Shown: piece by piece, positions 18,525 to 27,937 of the stretch | Numbering within the stretch: position 1 is the first letter of the stretch | How the letters are laid out: each line of letters starts with the position of its first letter | Source: Bordetella genomosp. 9 | GTDB lineage: Bacteria > Pseudomonadota > Gammaproteobacteria > Burkholderiales > Burkholderiaceae_B | Length of the DNA stretch: 64,000 bases | Direction of reading: 5' to 3' | NCBI RefSeq assembly: GCF_002261425.1 | Contig: NZ_NEVJ01000003.1 | Span: 1,736,001-1,800,000 of the forward strand | Program-made: the position numbers and the translations under genes | The notes under the pieces: model-generated | What the model was told of the DNA's origin: nothing | Database searches by the model: none | The model's input: only the letters and a program-made list of their open reading frames with translations

Positions 18525-19457
18525 ATGAGTCTCAGCCATACGCTTCAAGTCTTCGACGCCTTCGACAGCGCCTACGCCAGCGGCCAGACGGTCGTCGACC
18601 TGCTGCGGCCCTATGCCGCGCACGCCAAAGTCGCCGTCAAGACCATCAGCGGCCCGAAGGGCAAGACGGACTTCGTGCGCATCGAAATCCCGGGCACGGA
18701 GGGCAAGACGAACGGCGGCGCCGCGCCCACGCTGGGCATCGTCGGCCGCCTGGGCGGCATCGGCGCGCGCCCCAGCCGCATCGGCCTGGTATCCGACGGC
18801 GACGGCGCCATCGCCGCGGTGGCCACGGCCTTGAAGCTGGCGCACATGGCCACGCAGGGCGACCGTTTGCCGGGCGACGTCGTCATCAGCACGCACGTCT
18901 GTCCCGACGCGCCGACGCGTCCGCACGAACCCGTGGATTTCATGGATTCGCCCATGGACACCGAGACCCTGAACGAAAACGAGGTGTCGGAAGAAATGGA
19001 CGCGGTGCTGTCGATCGACACCACCAAGGGCAACCGCATCCTGAACCACAAGGGCTATGCGATCTCGCCCACCGTCAAGCAGGGTTATATCCTGCGCGTG
19101 TCGGAGGACCTGGTGCGCATCATGGAAATGACCAGCGGACGTCCGGCGGTGACGTTTCCCATCACCACGCAGGACATCACGCCCTACGGCAACGGCGTGT
19201 ACCACCTGAACAGCATCCTGCAGCCATCGGTCGCGACACGGGCGCCCACCGTCGGCGTGGCGATTTCGGCGATCAGCGTCGTGCCGGGCTGCGGCACCGG
19301 CGCCAGCGACGAAGCCGATATCGCCGCCACCGTGCGCTTTGCCGTGGAAGTCGCCAAGGAATTCACGCGCGGGACCTGCAGCTTCCATGATGCCGGCGAA
19401 TACGAGCGGCTGGTGGCGATGTACGGGTCGCTGGCGCATCTGCAGAAGCGCCAGTAA
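18525..19457 (+). CDS. DUF1177 family protein
   Basis: This is a 310-residue soluble protein of a conserved family without an established function. No signal peptide or membrane helix is visible. The middle contains a run of possible metal-ligand residues (SDGDGA near 88-93, STHVCPDAPTRPH near 125-137, DSPMDTETLNENE, then SIDTTKGN). Its order and spacing recall co-catalytic metallo-aminopeptidases, but I cannot confirm the fold. It begins 9 bases after the OPT stop and is followed 23 bases later by the aroM-like gene. The same neighbours suggest a role in handling the imported compound. Confidence 0.8.
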   Translation: MSLSHTLQVFDAFDSAYASGQTVVDLLRPYAAHAKVAVKTISGPKGKTDFVRIEIPGTEGKTNGGAAPTLGIVGRLGGIGARPSRIGLVSDGDGAIAAVATALKLAHMATQGDRLPGDVVISTHVCPDAPTRPHEPVDFMDSPMDTETLNENEVSEEMDAVLSIDTTKGNRILNHKGYAISPTVKQGYILRVSEDLVRIMEMTSGRPAVTFPITTQDITPYGNGVYHLNSILQPSVATRAPTVGVAISAISVVPGCGTGASDEADIAATVRFAVEVAKEFTRGTCSFHDAGEYERLVAMYGSLAHLQKRQ

Positions 19458-19480
19458 GCCCGCGCACGCAAGGAGCACAC

Positions 19481-20170
19481 ATGACGGACGGCAATCCCTT
19501 GCTAGGCACCATCACCATCGGACAGGCGCCGCGCGCCGACATCACCCCCATCCTGCAGGCGGCGCTGCCGGCCGGCGTGCGGGCCCGCCATGTCGGCGTG
19601 CTGGACGGCGTGTCGGCCAGCGATATCGCATCGCGCTACGCGCCGCGGCCCGGCCAGCCCTTGCTGGTGACGCGCCTGCTGGACGGCAATCCGGTCATCC
19701 TGGACAAGGCCGCCATCCAGGGCGCGCTGGCGGGCAAGATCGCCGAACTGGAGGCCAGCGGCTGCACGGTCATCCTGGTGCTGTGCACGGGCGAATTCCA
19801 TGGCCTGACGACCCGACGCGCCTGGCTGGTCGAGCCCGACCGCATCGTGCCGCCGGCCGCCGCCGCGTTGGCCGGCGAACGCCAGGTCGGTATCATCGTG
19901 CCGCTGGCCGAACAGGCCGCCAGCGAGGCCGGCAAGTTTTCCATGCTGGCCCGGGCGCCGCTGTGCGAAGCCGCTTCGCCTTACGATGAAGATCCGCGCC
20001 CACTGGAAGCGGCGGCGCGCACGCTGCGCGATCGCGGCGCGCGGATGCTGCTGATGGACTGCATGGGCTTCGTCGAAGCGCATCGCGCGGCGGCGCGGCG
20101 CGCCAGCGGCCTGCCCACGGTGCTGTCCAACGCCCTGATCGCCAAACTCGTCGCGGAGCTCGTCATCTGA
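19481..20170 (+). CDS. AroM family protein
   Basis: This 229-residue cytoplasmic protein matches the AroM family, whose founding member is an E. coli gene of unknown role next to aroL. Family motifs are GTITIGQAPRAD (residues 9-20), GALDG-like GVLDGVS, and two cysteines, Cys102 in VLCTGEF and Cys194 in MDCMGF. A pair of cysteines in these positions resembles the two-base catalytic pair of aspartate/glutamate racemases, which have a related layout; this is inference. It sits between the DUF1177 and dipeptidase E genes, and its stop overlaps the next start (TGATG). Confidence 0.85.
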   Translation: MTDGNPLLGTITIGQAPRADITPILQAALPAGVRARHVGVLDGVSASDIASRYAPRPGQPLLVTRLLDGNPVILDKAAIQGALAGKIAELEASGCTVILVLCTGEFHGLTTRRAWLVEPDRIVPPAAAALAGERQVGIIVPLAEQAASEAGKFSMLARAPLCEAASPYDEDPRPLEAAARTLRDRGARMLLMDCMGFVEAHRAAARRASGLPTVLSNALIAKLVAELVI

Positions 20171-20862
20171 TGTCCATGCAACTTCTTCTCTTGAGCAATT
20201 CCCGTTCGCCCGACGGCGGCTACCTGACGCATGCGGTCGCCCCGCTGCGGGCGCTGGCCGGCGAACGGCGCAAGACCTTGTTCGTGCCCTTCGCCGCGGT
20301 CACCACCAGCTGGGATGACTACACCGCCAACGTCGCGAACAGCCTGGCCGGACTGGGGTGGGCGTTCACCGGCGCGCATACCGTGGACGCCGATGCGGCC
20401 GGGCGCTACGAGCTGATCCTGGTGGGTGGCGGCAATACCTTCCAGCTGGTGGCGGAATGCCGCCGCCGCGGCTGGCTCCCGGCCATCGCGGAACGCGTGC
20501 GCGCCGGCACGCCTTATTCGGGCTGGAGCGCGGGCGCGAACCTGGCCTGCCCGACGCTGTGCACCACCAACGACATGCCCATCGTCGATCCGGGCGGGTT
20601 CGATGCGCTGGGCTTGATCGGGTTCCAGATCAATCCGCACTACAACAATGCGCTGCCGCCGGGGCACCAGGGCGAAACGCGCAATGAGCGCATCGCGGAA
20701 TTCCTGGTTGCCAATCCGGCGGCGACGGTGGTGGGCTTGCCGGAAGGCGATTGGCTGGTGGGCGACGGTGCGCGCATGACCTTGCACGGCCCGCATACGG
20801 GGTATGTGTTCCGCCCGGGGAAGGCCCCGGAGGAAGTGCGTGACGGGATGGCGATAGGTTAG
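20170..20862 (+). CDS. pepE: Dipeptidase E (peptidase family S51)
   Basis: PepE hydrolyses dipeptides with an N-terminal aspartate. The 230-residue protein keeps the Salmonella PepE catalytic triad at the same numbers: Ser120 in GWSAGAN, His157 in NPHYNN and Glu192 in LPEGDW. This makes an active enzyme likely. The related cyanophycinase family is longer and has different loops. It is the last gene of the + strand operon; its TAG stop shares bases with the opposite-strand livF TAA stop (20859-20862). As a cytoplasmic enzyme it would act after uptake by the OPT protein. Confidence 0.93.
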   Translation: MSMQLLLLSNSRSPDGGYLTHAVAPLRALAGERRKTLFVPFAAVTTSWDDYTANVANSLAGLGWAFTGAHTVDADAAGRYELILVGGGNTFQLVAECRRRGWLPAIAERVRAGTPYSGWSAGANLACPTLCTTNDMPIVDPGGFDALGLIGFQINPHYNNALPPGHQGETRNERIAEFLVANPAATVVGLPEGDWLVGDGARMTLHGPHTGYVFRPGKAPEEVRDGMAIG

Positions 20863-21704
20863 GGAACCCCTGCCTTGCCCAGGCCCAGATAGCTTTCGAC
20901 GACGCGCGGATTGTTCGCCAGTTCGGCGGCGGCGCCGGACAGCACGACCTCTCCGGTTTCCAGCACATAGCCCTGATCCGCCACCTGCAGGGCGGCGCGG
21001 GCATTCTGTTCGACCAGCAGGATCGACACCCCGGCCTCGCGCAGCCGCGCGATGATGTGGAAGATCTCGCGGACGATGCGCGGCGCCAGCCCGAGGCTGG
21101 GTTCATCCAGCATCAGCAGGCGCGGCTTGGCCATCAGTGCGCGTCCCACCGCCAGCATCTGGCGCTCGCCGCCGGACAAGGTGCCAGCCTGTTGCGCGCG
21201 CCGCTCCTTCAGGCGCGGGAACAATTCGTAGACGTCCTGCATGCTGGCCCGCCAGCCCGCCTCGCGCATGCGATAGCGCCGGAAGCCGCCCAGGAGCAGG
21301 TTGTCTTCCACCGACATGCTGGCGAACAGTTCGCGCTTTTCCGGCACCAGCGACATGCCCGCCGCCACGCGCCGTTCCACGGGCCAGGCGGAAACGTCCT
21401 GGCCATCCAGCAGCACGGCCCCGCTGGCGTGTCCCGTCAGGGGCAAGGCGCCCATGATGGCGTTCAACATCGTCGACTTGCCGGCGCCGTTGGCGCCGAT
21501 CACCGTGACGATGCTGCCGGCCGAGACCGCCAGCGTGACCGGCGACAAGGCGCCGACCTTGCCATAGCGGGCGGCCAGGCCTTCCACGCGCAACAGCGGC
21601 GCGGCGCCGGCCATGGACGCGGCCGATGCCGATGCCGGCGACATTGCCGATGAAGTTTCCAATGAAGCGCCGATCGGTGCCGAAGACGGATGCTGCCCGC
21701 TCAT
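20859..21704 (-). CDS. livF: Branched-chain amino acid-type ABC transporter ATPase (LivF)
   Basis: This 281-residue ATPase is one of the two motor subunits of a HAAT-family importer. Walker [10 protein letters not shown] (about residue 76), the LivF-type [16 protein letters not shown] segment, the signature LSGGERQ, Walker [14 protein letters not shown] and the switch LLVEQN are all present. An extra Ala/Ser-rich stretch of about 35 residues precedes the domain, so the true start may be internal, for example near [11 protein letters not shown]. The annotated ATG overlaps the upstream stop (ATGA). It is the last gene of a livK-livH-livMG-livF set. Confidence 0.93.
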   Translation of the reverse strand: MSGQHPSSAPIGASLETSSAMSPASASAASMAGAAPLLRVEGLAARYGKVGALSPVTLAVSAGSIVTVIGANGAGKSTMLNAIMGALPLTGHASGAVLLDGQDVSAWPVERRVAAGMSLVPEKRELFASMSVEDNLLLGGFRRYRMREAGWRASMQDVYELFPRLKERRAQQAGTLSGGERQMLAVGRALMAKPRLLMLDEPSLGLAPRIVREIFHIIARLREAGVSILLVEQNARAALQVADQGYVLETGEVVLSGAAAELANNPRVVESYLGLGKAGVP

Positions 21705-23563
21705 CGCGCTTCTCCCGCCATGGCGTCGCGCGGGGCTGGCGCGGCCGGTGCGGCCGCTTCGTCGTCGTCCAGTCCGCCCAGATAGGCTTCCAGCACCGCC
21801 GGATCCCGCTGGATATCGGACGGCACGCCTTCCGCCAGCTTGGTGCCGAAATCCATGACCACCAGATGATTGGTCAAGCGCATGACGAAATCCATATCGT
21901 GTTCAACCAGCAGTATGCTCATGCCCTCTTCGCGCAGTTGCGCCAGCACGTCGGCCAGTGCCTGCTTTTCCTTGTAGCGCAAGCCGGCGGCGGGCTCGTC
22001 CAGCAGCAGCAGGACGGGATCCCCCGCCAGCGCCCGGGCGATTTCCAGGATGCGCTGCTGTCCCAGCGCCAGGTTGCCCGCCTGTTCGTACATGCAGTCG
22101 CCCAGCCCGACCCGTTGCAGCTGCCGCGCCGCTTCGTGCAGCAGGCGGGCTTCCGCCGCGCGATCCGCCCGCAGGGCGCCGGCCAGCACGCCGACATCGG
22201 CACGCAGGTGCGCGCCCAGCGCGACGTTTTCCAGCACCGTCATGCCGGGCAGCAACTGCACGTGCTGGAACGTGCGCCCTACCCCGCGCCGCGCGATCTC
22301 ACGCGCCGAGAGCCGCTCGATCCGGTCGCCCATGAAGCTGACCGCGCCACGCGTGCAGGGCAGCACGCCGGTGACCAGGTTGAAGGTCGTGCTCTTGCCC
22401 GCGCCATTGGGACCGATCAGGCCCATGATTTCGCCGGCGCGCACCTTGAAGGAGATGTCGTTGACCGCCACCAGCCCGCCAAAGGTCTTGCGGATGGCGT
22501 GGACGTCCAGCACCACCTGGCCCGGCGCCGGACGCGCCCGGCGCGGCAGATCCGGCGCCACGGGCGGCGCGGCGCGCCCGCGCGCCTTGCCGTTGCCGCC
22601 GGCCAGGCGCCGCCAGCCCGATACCACCATCGGCCAGACCCCATCGCGCGCATATTGCAGCATCAGGATCAGCAGCACGCCGAAAACAATCATCTCGAAG
22701 TTCGCGGTGGTGTCGAGCAGGCGCGGCAGCACGTTCTGGATCTGGTCCTTCAGCACCAGGATGATCGCCGAACCGAGCAGCGCGCCCCACACTTGGGCCG
22801 CGCCCCCCACCACCGCCATGAACAGGTACTCGATACCGTAGTTCAGGCCGAACGGACTGGGGCTGACGGCGCGCTGCATATGGGCGTACAGCCAGCCCGA
22901 CAGGCTGGCCAGCAGGGCCGCGTACACGAAGACGATCACCTTGTAGCGCCGCGTATCCACCCCCATGGATTCCGCCATCCCGGCGCCGTTGCGCAAGGCC
23001 CGGATCGCGCGGCCCGGACGTGAATCGAGCAGGTTGCCGGTGGCCCATACGGCGGCCAGCACCAATATCCAGATCAGGTAATAGATATGACGGCCGCTGG
23101 CCAGCGAGACGCCGAACACCGTCAGCGGCGCGATACCGGCGATGCCGTCGTGGCGCCCCAATGCGTCCACCGTGCCGTACAGATAGAACAATGCCAGGCA
23201 CCACGCGATGGTGCCCAGGGGCAGGTAATGCCCCGACAGCCGCAGCGTGATGGCGCCCAGCATCCAGGCGACCAGTCCGGTCAGCAGCAGCCCGGCCAGC
23301 AGCCCCAGCCACGGCGACCATCCCTGCGCGGTGGTCAGCCACGCCGTCGCGTAGGCGCCGATGCCGACGAAGGCGGCCTGTCCGAAGGACGTCAGCCCGC
23401 TCACGCCGGTCAGCACCACCAGCCCCAGCACCACCAGGCTGGCCAGCCCGATGTAATTGAGCTGCGTGATCCAGAATTCCGGCGTGGACGCGAACATCGG
23501 CAGCAAGGCCAGCAGCACCACGAAGACCAGCAGCGGCAGGCGCCGGGCGAATAGCGTCTTCAT
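21701..23563 (-). CDS. Fused ABC permease-ATPase (LivM-LivG)
   Basis: This 620-residue protein joins two subunits that are separate in E. coli. Residues 1-310 are a LivM permease with about 8-10 membrane helices and the conserved [14 protein letters not shown]. Residues about 350-610 are a LivG ATPase with Walker [10 protein letters not shown], signature LALGQQR and Walker [13 protein letters not shown] Pro/Arg-rich linker joins them. The frame is continuous without a stop. It starts 3 bases after livH and overlaps livF. Such fusions are known in the family. The substrate class (amino acid, amide or urea-like) cannot be told from sequence. Confidence 0.92.
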   Translation of the reverse strand: MKTLFARRLPLLVFVVLLALLPMFASTPEFWITQLNYIGLASLVVLGLVVLTGVSGLTSFGQAAFVGIGAYATAWLTTAQGWSPWLGLLAGLLLTGLVAWMLGAITLRLSGHYLPLGTIAWCLALFYLYGTVDALGRHDGIAGIAPLTVFGVSLASGRHIYYLIWILVLAAVWATGNLLDSRPGRAIRALRNGAGMAESMGVDTRRYKVIVFVYAALLASLSGWLYAHMQRAVSPSPFGLNYGIEYLFMAVVGGAAQVWGALLGSAIILVLKDQIQNVLPRLLDTTANFEMIVFGVLLILMLQYARDGVWPMVVSGWRRLAGGNGKARGRAAPPVAPDLPRRARPAPGQVVLDVHAIRKTFGGLVAVNDISFKVRAGEIMGLIGPNGAGKSTTFNLVTGVLPCTRGAVSFMGDRIERLSAREIARRGVGRTFQHVQLLPGMTVLENVALGAHLRADVGVLAGALRADRAAEARLLHEAARQLQRVGLGDCMYEQAGNLALGQQRILEIARALAGDPVLLLLDEPAAGLRYKEKQALADVLAQLREEGMSILLVEHDMDFVMRLTNHLVVMDFGTKLAEGVPSDIQRDPAVLEAYLGGLDDDEAAAPAAPAPRDAMAGEAR

Positions 23564-23566
23564 GGT

Positions 23567-24607
23567 TTATTCCTCGGCTTCGGAATGTCCGCCGCCGCGC
23601 AGCGACAGCCAGAGCAGCACCGGAATGATCAGGGTGAAGACGATCACTTCCTTGTACGCGCTGGCCCAAAAGGACGAGAACGATTCCAGCAGTCCCACCA
23701 GCAGCGCGCCGGCCGCCGCGACCGGATAGCTGGCCAGCGCGCCGATGATCGCGCCGACGAAGCCTTTCAGGCCGATCAGGAAACCCGTGTCGTAGTAGAT
23801 GGTGGTGACGGGCGCGATCAGGATGCCGGAAATGGCGCCCATCAAGGCCGCCAGCGTGAAGGTGATGCTGCCCGCAATGGTGCTGCTGATGCCCACCAGC
23901 CGCGCGCCGCGCCGGTTCACCGCCGTGGCGCGCAAGGCGCGGCCATACAGCGTCCTGCCGAAGAACAGCCACAGCGCCAGGATCAGCACCGCCGAGGTCG
24001 CCACCACGAACAGGCTCTGCGCCGCCCACATGGTCACGCCCAGGTCCACCTGCCCATCGACGAAAGGCGGCGTGCGCCAGCCTTCGGCGCCGAAAAATAC
24101 CAGGCCCATGCCGACCAGCACGAAATGCACCGCCACCGACGTGATCAGCAACACCAGCACACTGGCTTCCGCCAGCGGCTGGTACACGATGCGATACACC
24201 ATCGGTCCCATCGGCACGATCAGCAGCAGCGTCAGGACCATATTGCGCCACAGCGGCGTGTCCGCCCCGGTCAGGCGGCTGGTCAGCCAGTACAGCACGG
24301 CCGGCAACACCACATTCGCCAGGAAGGCCCGGGGCAGCGCGGCGCCGCTGCGCAGGCGCAGGGCGCGGCCCAGTTCCAGCAGGAACACCACGCCGCCCAG
24401 CAAGGGGAGCAGGTAGACCGTGCCGGGCAGCTTGCCGTCCACCAGCATGGCCAGCGTCAGGGCCCCGAAAGCGACGAACTCGCCCTGCGGGATGAAGATC
24501 ACACGCGTCACGGCGAAGACCAGCACCAGCGCCATGCCCAGCAGGGCATAGATCGAGCCGCTGACCACGCCGTCCTGCAACAGGATGAACGCTATCGAGG
24601 AATCCAT
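23567..24607 (-). CDS. livH: Branched-chain amino acid-type ABC permease (LivH)
   Basis: This 346-residue permease has about 8 hydrophobic segments. Its family opening is [27 protein letters not shown] (read in two parts), followed by [13 protein letters not shown], which is the conserved LivH segment around the first helices. The [21 protein letters not shown] end is also typical. It is longer than E. coli LivH (308) because of an extra region near residues 75-150. It lies between the binding protein gene and the fused permease-ATPase. Confidence 0.92.
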   Translation of the reverse strand: MDSSIAFILLQDGVVSGSIYALLGMALVLVFAVTRVIFIPQGEFVAFGALTLAMLVDGKLPGTVYLLPLLGGVVFLLELGRALRLRSGAALPRAFLANVVLPAVLYWLTSRLTGADTPLWRNMVLTLLLIVPMGPMVYRIVYQPLAEASVLVLLITSVAVHFVLVGMGLVFFGAEGWRTPPFVDGQVDLGVTMWAAQSLFVVATSAVLILALWLFFGRTLYGRALRATAVNRRGARLVGISSTIAGSITFTLAALMGAISGILIAPVTTIYYDTGFLIGLKGFVGAIIGALASYPVAAAGALLVGLLESFSSFWASAYKEVIVFTLIIPVLLWLSLRGGGHSEAEE

Positions 24608-24631
24608 CGTTGGCTTTACCGTGTCAGGCCG

Positions 24632-24659
24632 CCGCGCGCGACCCAGGCGTCGCGCGCGG
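24632..24659 (-). other. Stable stem-loop between livK and livH
   Basis: CCGCGCGCGAC (24632-24642) pairs perfectly with GTCGCGCGCGG (24649-24659) across a 6-base loop. There is no T run on the - strand, so it is unlikely to be a simple terminator. Hairpins here commonly protect the binding-protein message from 3' decay and reduce expression of the permease genes. Confidence 0.6.
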
Positions 24660-24683
24660 AACGGCCGGCATCAAGTTGGCGGG

Positions 24684-25847
24684 TCAGAGTCCCGGCTGGT
24701 AGACCCACTTGCCGTTCTGCACCTTGACCATGACACGGGCGCGTTCGTCGAAGCCGGCGTGATCGGTGGGGCTCATATTGAACACGCCTTGCGAGGCCGC
24801 CAGGTTCTTGATGTTTTCCAGGGCATCGCGCATGGCGGCGTGGAACTCCGGCGTGCCGGGCTTGGCCGTGGTCAGCGCGACGGGCACCGCCGCCAGCACC
24901 AGTTGGCCGGCGTCCCACAGATGGCCGCCGAAGGTGCTGACCGAACCGGCCCCGTGCGCCTTTTCATAGGCGGCCACGTAGGCCAGCGCCGACTTCTTCA
25001 CCGGGTTGCTGTCCGGCAATTGGTCGGCCACCAGCAGCGGGCCGGCGGGCAGCAGCATGCCTTCGCAATCCTTACCGCACACGCGCAGGAAGTCGCCATT
25101 GGCCACGCCATGCGTCTGGTAGATCAGGCCGCCGTAGTTGCGCGCGCGCAATTCCTTCTGCGGCAGCGCGGCCGGCGTGCCGGAGCCTGCGATCAGGACG
25201 GCGTCGGGACGCGCGCCGACCAGCTTCAGCACCTGGCCCGTCACACTGGTGTCGGTGCGGCTGAATTTTTCGACCGCGACCAGTTTGATGCCCTTCTTTT
25301 CGGTGGCGTTCTTGATTTCCTGCAGCCAGCTATCGCCATAGGCGTCGGCGAAGCCGATGAAGCCCAGCGTCTTGACCTTGCCCTTGACCATGGCGTCGGC
25401 CAGCGCGCCGGCCATCAGGGCGTCGTTCTGCGGCGTCTTGAACGCCCATTTGCGCGGGCCGTCGACGGGGTCGACGATCTTGACGCTGGCCGCCACGCTG
25501 ATCATGGGCGTGCTGGTTTCGCCGGCCACGTCCACCATCGCCAGCGAGGCGGGCGTGACGGAGCTGCCGATGACCACGTCCACCTTGTCCTCGCTGACCA
25601 GCTTGCGCATGTTCTTGACGGCCTGCGTCGTGTCGGTGGCGTCGTCCAGCACGATCCACTCGATCTTCTGCCCGGCCACTTCCTTGGGCAGCAAGGCCAC
25701 CGTGTTGCGTTCCGGAATGCCCAGCGACGCGGCCGGACCGGTGCTGGACAGGGTGACGCCGACCTTGACCTGCGCCTGCGCCATCAAAGGCAGGGCCAGC
25801 GCAAAAGCCGCGGCCGCGATGCGTGTTTTATGTTTGGGATGCATCAT
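24684..25847 (-). CDS. Periplasmic amino acid-type binding protein (LivK-like)
   Basis: This 387-residue secreted receptor feeds the ABC transporter. It has a signal peptide (MMHPKHKTRIAAAAFALALP, ending near AQAQ) and the type I periplasmic-binding fold (VKVGVTLSSTGPAASLG, then VVIGSSVTPASLAM and FIGFADAYGDSW). ATG 25847 is chosen because GGAGA lies 6 bases upstream; the open frame extends to 25916. It is the first gene of the - strand operon. Upstream, from 25848 to 25980, is AT-rich and probably carries the promoter. Confidence 0.93.
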   Translation of the reverse strand: MMHPKHKTRIAAAAFALALPLMAQAQVKVGVTLSSTGPAASLGIPERNTVALLPKEVAGQKIEWIVLDDATDTTQAVKNMRKLVSEDKVDVVIGSSVTPASLAMVDVAGETSTPMISVAASVKIVDPVDGPRKWAFKTPQNDALMAGALADAMVKGKVKTLGFIGFADAYGDSWLQEIKNATEKKGIKLVAVEKFSRTDTSVTGQVLKLVGARPDAVLIAGSGTPAALPQKELRARNYGGLIYQTHGVANGDFLRVCGKDCEGMLLPAGPLLVADQLPDSNPVKKSALAYVAAYEKAHGAGSVSTFGGHLWDAGQLVLAAVPVALTTAKPGTPEFHAAMRDALENIKNLAASQGVFNMSPTDHAGFDERARVMVKVQNGKWVYQPGL

Positions 25848-25989
25848 TGAAGTCTCCGGAAAGAGCCGGCGGCGTGACGCGCGTCCGGCGGCAACAACAT
25901 ATGGACTGGTCTGCAAGCTATACAGAAAAACGGATTATAGGTTTAAAACCGTATCAAATCGCCTCATCCGAGGCGGGTAAGTAATCACC

Positions 25990-26541
25990 CTAGGAGAAGG
26001 TCCAGACCCGCCGCACGCGCTGCGTCACCACGGCCGCCAGCACCGCCTTGGCGATGTCGCCGGGCAGGAACACGGCCATGGCCAGCGCCGCCTTGTCCAG
26101 CGGCATGCCGGCGATGGCCGCCAGCCAGGGGATGCCCACGGCATAGACAACGACCAGGCCGCCGCACAGCGCGGCCGCGAAATACCCCAGCATGGCCGTG
26201 ACGGTGCCGGCGCCGGTGCGCGCCACGCGCTGCGCCATGGCGCCGCACAGCGCCGCGCCCACCAGCATTCCGATCAGGAATCCTCCGGTCGGCCCGGCGT
26301 AGACGCCCAGGCCGCCGCGCCCCCCGGGCAGCACGGGCAAGCCGATCGCGGCCAGAAGCAGATACAGCGCCACCGCCGCGGTGCCGCGCGCCGGCCCCAG
26401 CATGCACCCCGCCAGCATGACGCCCAACGCCTGCAAAGTAATGGGGACCGGCAGCGCCGGTACCGGTATCGGCGGGGCCAGGCTTAACACCACGATGAAC
26501 GCCGCGAACATGGCGACCGTTACGGTATTGCGGGTGCGCAT
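25990..26541 (-). CDS. bioY: Biotin ECF transporter substrate-binding subunit BioY
   Basis: BioY is the membrane S-component that binds biotin. The 183-residue protein has six hydrophobic segments and the BioY signatures ALPVPITLQALGVMLAG, LPVLPGGRGGLG and GPTGGFLIGM. AGGAGA precedes the ATG. It follows bioM and bioN in the same direction, completing the three-gene BioMNY transporter. No biotin synthesis gene lies in this window. Confidence 0.95.
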   Translation of the reverse strand: MRTRNTVTVAMFAAFIVVLSLAPPIPVPALPVPITLQALGVMLAGCMLGPARGTAAVALYLLLAAIGLPVLPGGRGGLGVYAGPTGGFLIGMLVGAALCGAMAQRVARTGAGTVTAMLGYFAAALCGGLVVVYAVGIPWLAAIAGMPLDKAALAMAVFLPGDIAKAVLAAVVTQRVRRVWTFS

Positions 26542-26576
26542 GCGCGCTCTCCTTGAGGCAAGTGGAAAAAACCGGG

Positions 26577-27173
26577 TCAGCCGCCGCGCGCATCGATCGC
26601 GTCCGCGACTTCCTCGGCGCGTTTGAAGGTGCGGACCAGCAGCGGCACGGTCAGCGCCAGCGCGTTGCGCGACAAGCCCCGGGCCGCCTGCGCCTCACGG
26701 ATTTCCTGATAGTTGCGCCAGATTTCCGGTATGAAGCGCAAGGTCAGGGCCAGCGCGAGCGCCACCCGCTCCGCGTCCACCCAGCCGAGCCTGTCCAGGG
26801 GACGGAGCGCCTGCTCGCAGACGCGAATCAGGTCGCTGGTCCGCGTGGTCAGGGTGACCGCCAGGGCCAGGGCGACCAGCGCCGACACGCGCAGCAGGAC
26901 CTCGGCCGCGCGCACCCAGCCTTCGAACCAGGCCGTGCAGGCGCCCACCACCGCGAGTATCGCCACGAGTCCGCGCACATGACGCCATAGCGCGCCCGCC
27001 CCCACGCCCGATGCCGCCACCAGCAGCAGGCCGCAGGCGCAGGCCAGGGCCAGGACGTCCAGGCGATGCACCAGGAACAGCAAGGCCCCGGCGGCCAGCA
27101 GCGCCAGGACCTTGCAGGGCGCGGGCATGCGCTGCAGCCAGCGATCGCCTTCTACATATAGGGGCTCCATCAT
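26577..27173 (-). CDS. bioN: Energy-coupling factor transmembrane protein BioN
   Basis: This 198-residue EcfT-type protein connects BioY to the ATPase. Several hydrophobic helices are present (LALLAAGALLFLVHRLDVLAL and others), and the conserved coupling motif ARG appears in the AQAARGLSR segment near residue 165. ATG 27173 overlaps the bioM stop as ATGA; an in-frame TTG two codons earlier is a less likely start. This small form matches BioN rather than the longer EcfT of shared transporters. Confidence 0.93.
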   Translation of the reverse strand: MMEPLYVEGDRWLQRMPAPCKVLALLAAGALLFLVHRLDVLALACACGLLLVAASGVGAGALWRHVRGLVAILAVVGACTAWFEGWVRAAEVLLRVSALVALALAVTLTTRTSDLIRVCEQALRPLDRLGWVDAERVALALALTLRFIPEIWRNYQEIREAQAARGLSRNALALTVPLLVRTFKRAEEVADAIDARGG

Positions 27174-27847
27174 GCGCAATGCTCCCGGTACCAGCGCAGC
27201 GCGGCCGCCGGCCGGTCGTCCGCGGCCACCCGCCCATCGACGACCACCAGCACGCGATCGAAATCGTCGAGCAGATCCAGGTCGTGGCTGACCACGACGG
27301 CATCGCAGGCCAGTGCGCCGATGGCGGCCCGAACCCGGTTGCGGTTGCGCAGGTCCAGCTGCGTGGTCGGCTCGTCGAACACCACCACCTTGGGTTGCAT
27401 CACCAGCACCGCGGCCAGCGCCACCAACTGCCGCTCGCCGCCGGACAGCGTGTGGCTGGCCCGGTCGGCCAGATGCCCGATGCCCAGGGCATCGAGCTGG
27501 GCGGTCGCGCGGGCCTGCCGCGCCGCCCTGTCCGTCACACGGGCCTTCAGGCCGAATTCCATATCTTCCCGCACAATGGGAAAGACGATCTGGTTTTCGG
27601 GATTCTGGAAAACGAAGCCGACTTCACGCCGCACCTCGCGCGTCGCCGCGCGCGTGTCGTGGCCGTTGACGCGCACCGATCCGGACGTGGGCAACACCAA
27701 ACCGTTGACCAGCCGGGCCAGCGTACTCTTGCCCGCGCCGTTGGGACCGACGATCCCGACGCGGCGTTCGCTCAGCACCGTGCTCACCCCATGCAGAATC
27801 TGCGCGCGGGGCGTCGTCACGACGGCATGATCAAACTCGATTAACAT
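27170..27847 (-). CDS. bioM: Biotin ECF transporter ATPase BioM
   Basis: This 225-residue ABC ATPase energises biotin uptake. It shows Walker [10 protein letters not shown] (about residue 37), the Q-loop VFQNPENQIVFP, the signature LSGGERQ, Walker B VVFDEPTTQLD and the switch histidine in VVSHDLD. It is the first gene of the - strand bioMNY operon and is divergent from yciB. The 90-base gap to yciB must hold both promoters; I see no clear biotin-repressor operator in it. Confidence 0.93.
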   Translation of the reverse strand: MLIEFDHAVVTTPRAQILHGVSTVLSERRVGIVGPNGAGKSTLARLVNGLVLPTSGSVRVNGHDTRAATREVRREVGFVFQNPENQIVFPIVREDMEFGLKARVTDRAARQARATAQLDALGIGHLADRASHTLSGGERQLVALAAVLVMQPKVVVFDEPTTQLDLRNRNRVRAAIGALACDAVVVSHDLDLLDDFDRVLVVVDGRVAADDRPAAALRWYREHCA

Positions 27848-27937
27848 GGGGCGCGATTATGCCCGAACCCGCTCGCCGGACCGGAATTCCGGGCAGACAT
27901 GGCATCCGCCGGTATTGAAATGCGAATTTGCTGAAGA

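Noticed and set aside
15891..19478. A 1195-codon frame antisense to iclR, OPT and DUF1177
   Set aside because: It spans several well-supported genes and an intergenic operator, and its translation is Gln/Arg/Asp-rich without any family pattern.
20170..20862. Cyanophycinase
   Set aside because: Same peptidase family, but length and catalytic numbering match dipeptidase E exactly.
3566..20862. Recent horizontal transfer of the selenium and peptide loci
   Set aside because: No integrase, attachment-site duplication or composition shift is visible; tRNA-Sec has no adjacent integrase or repeated 3' end.
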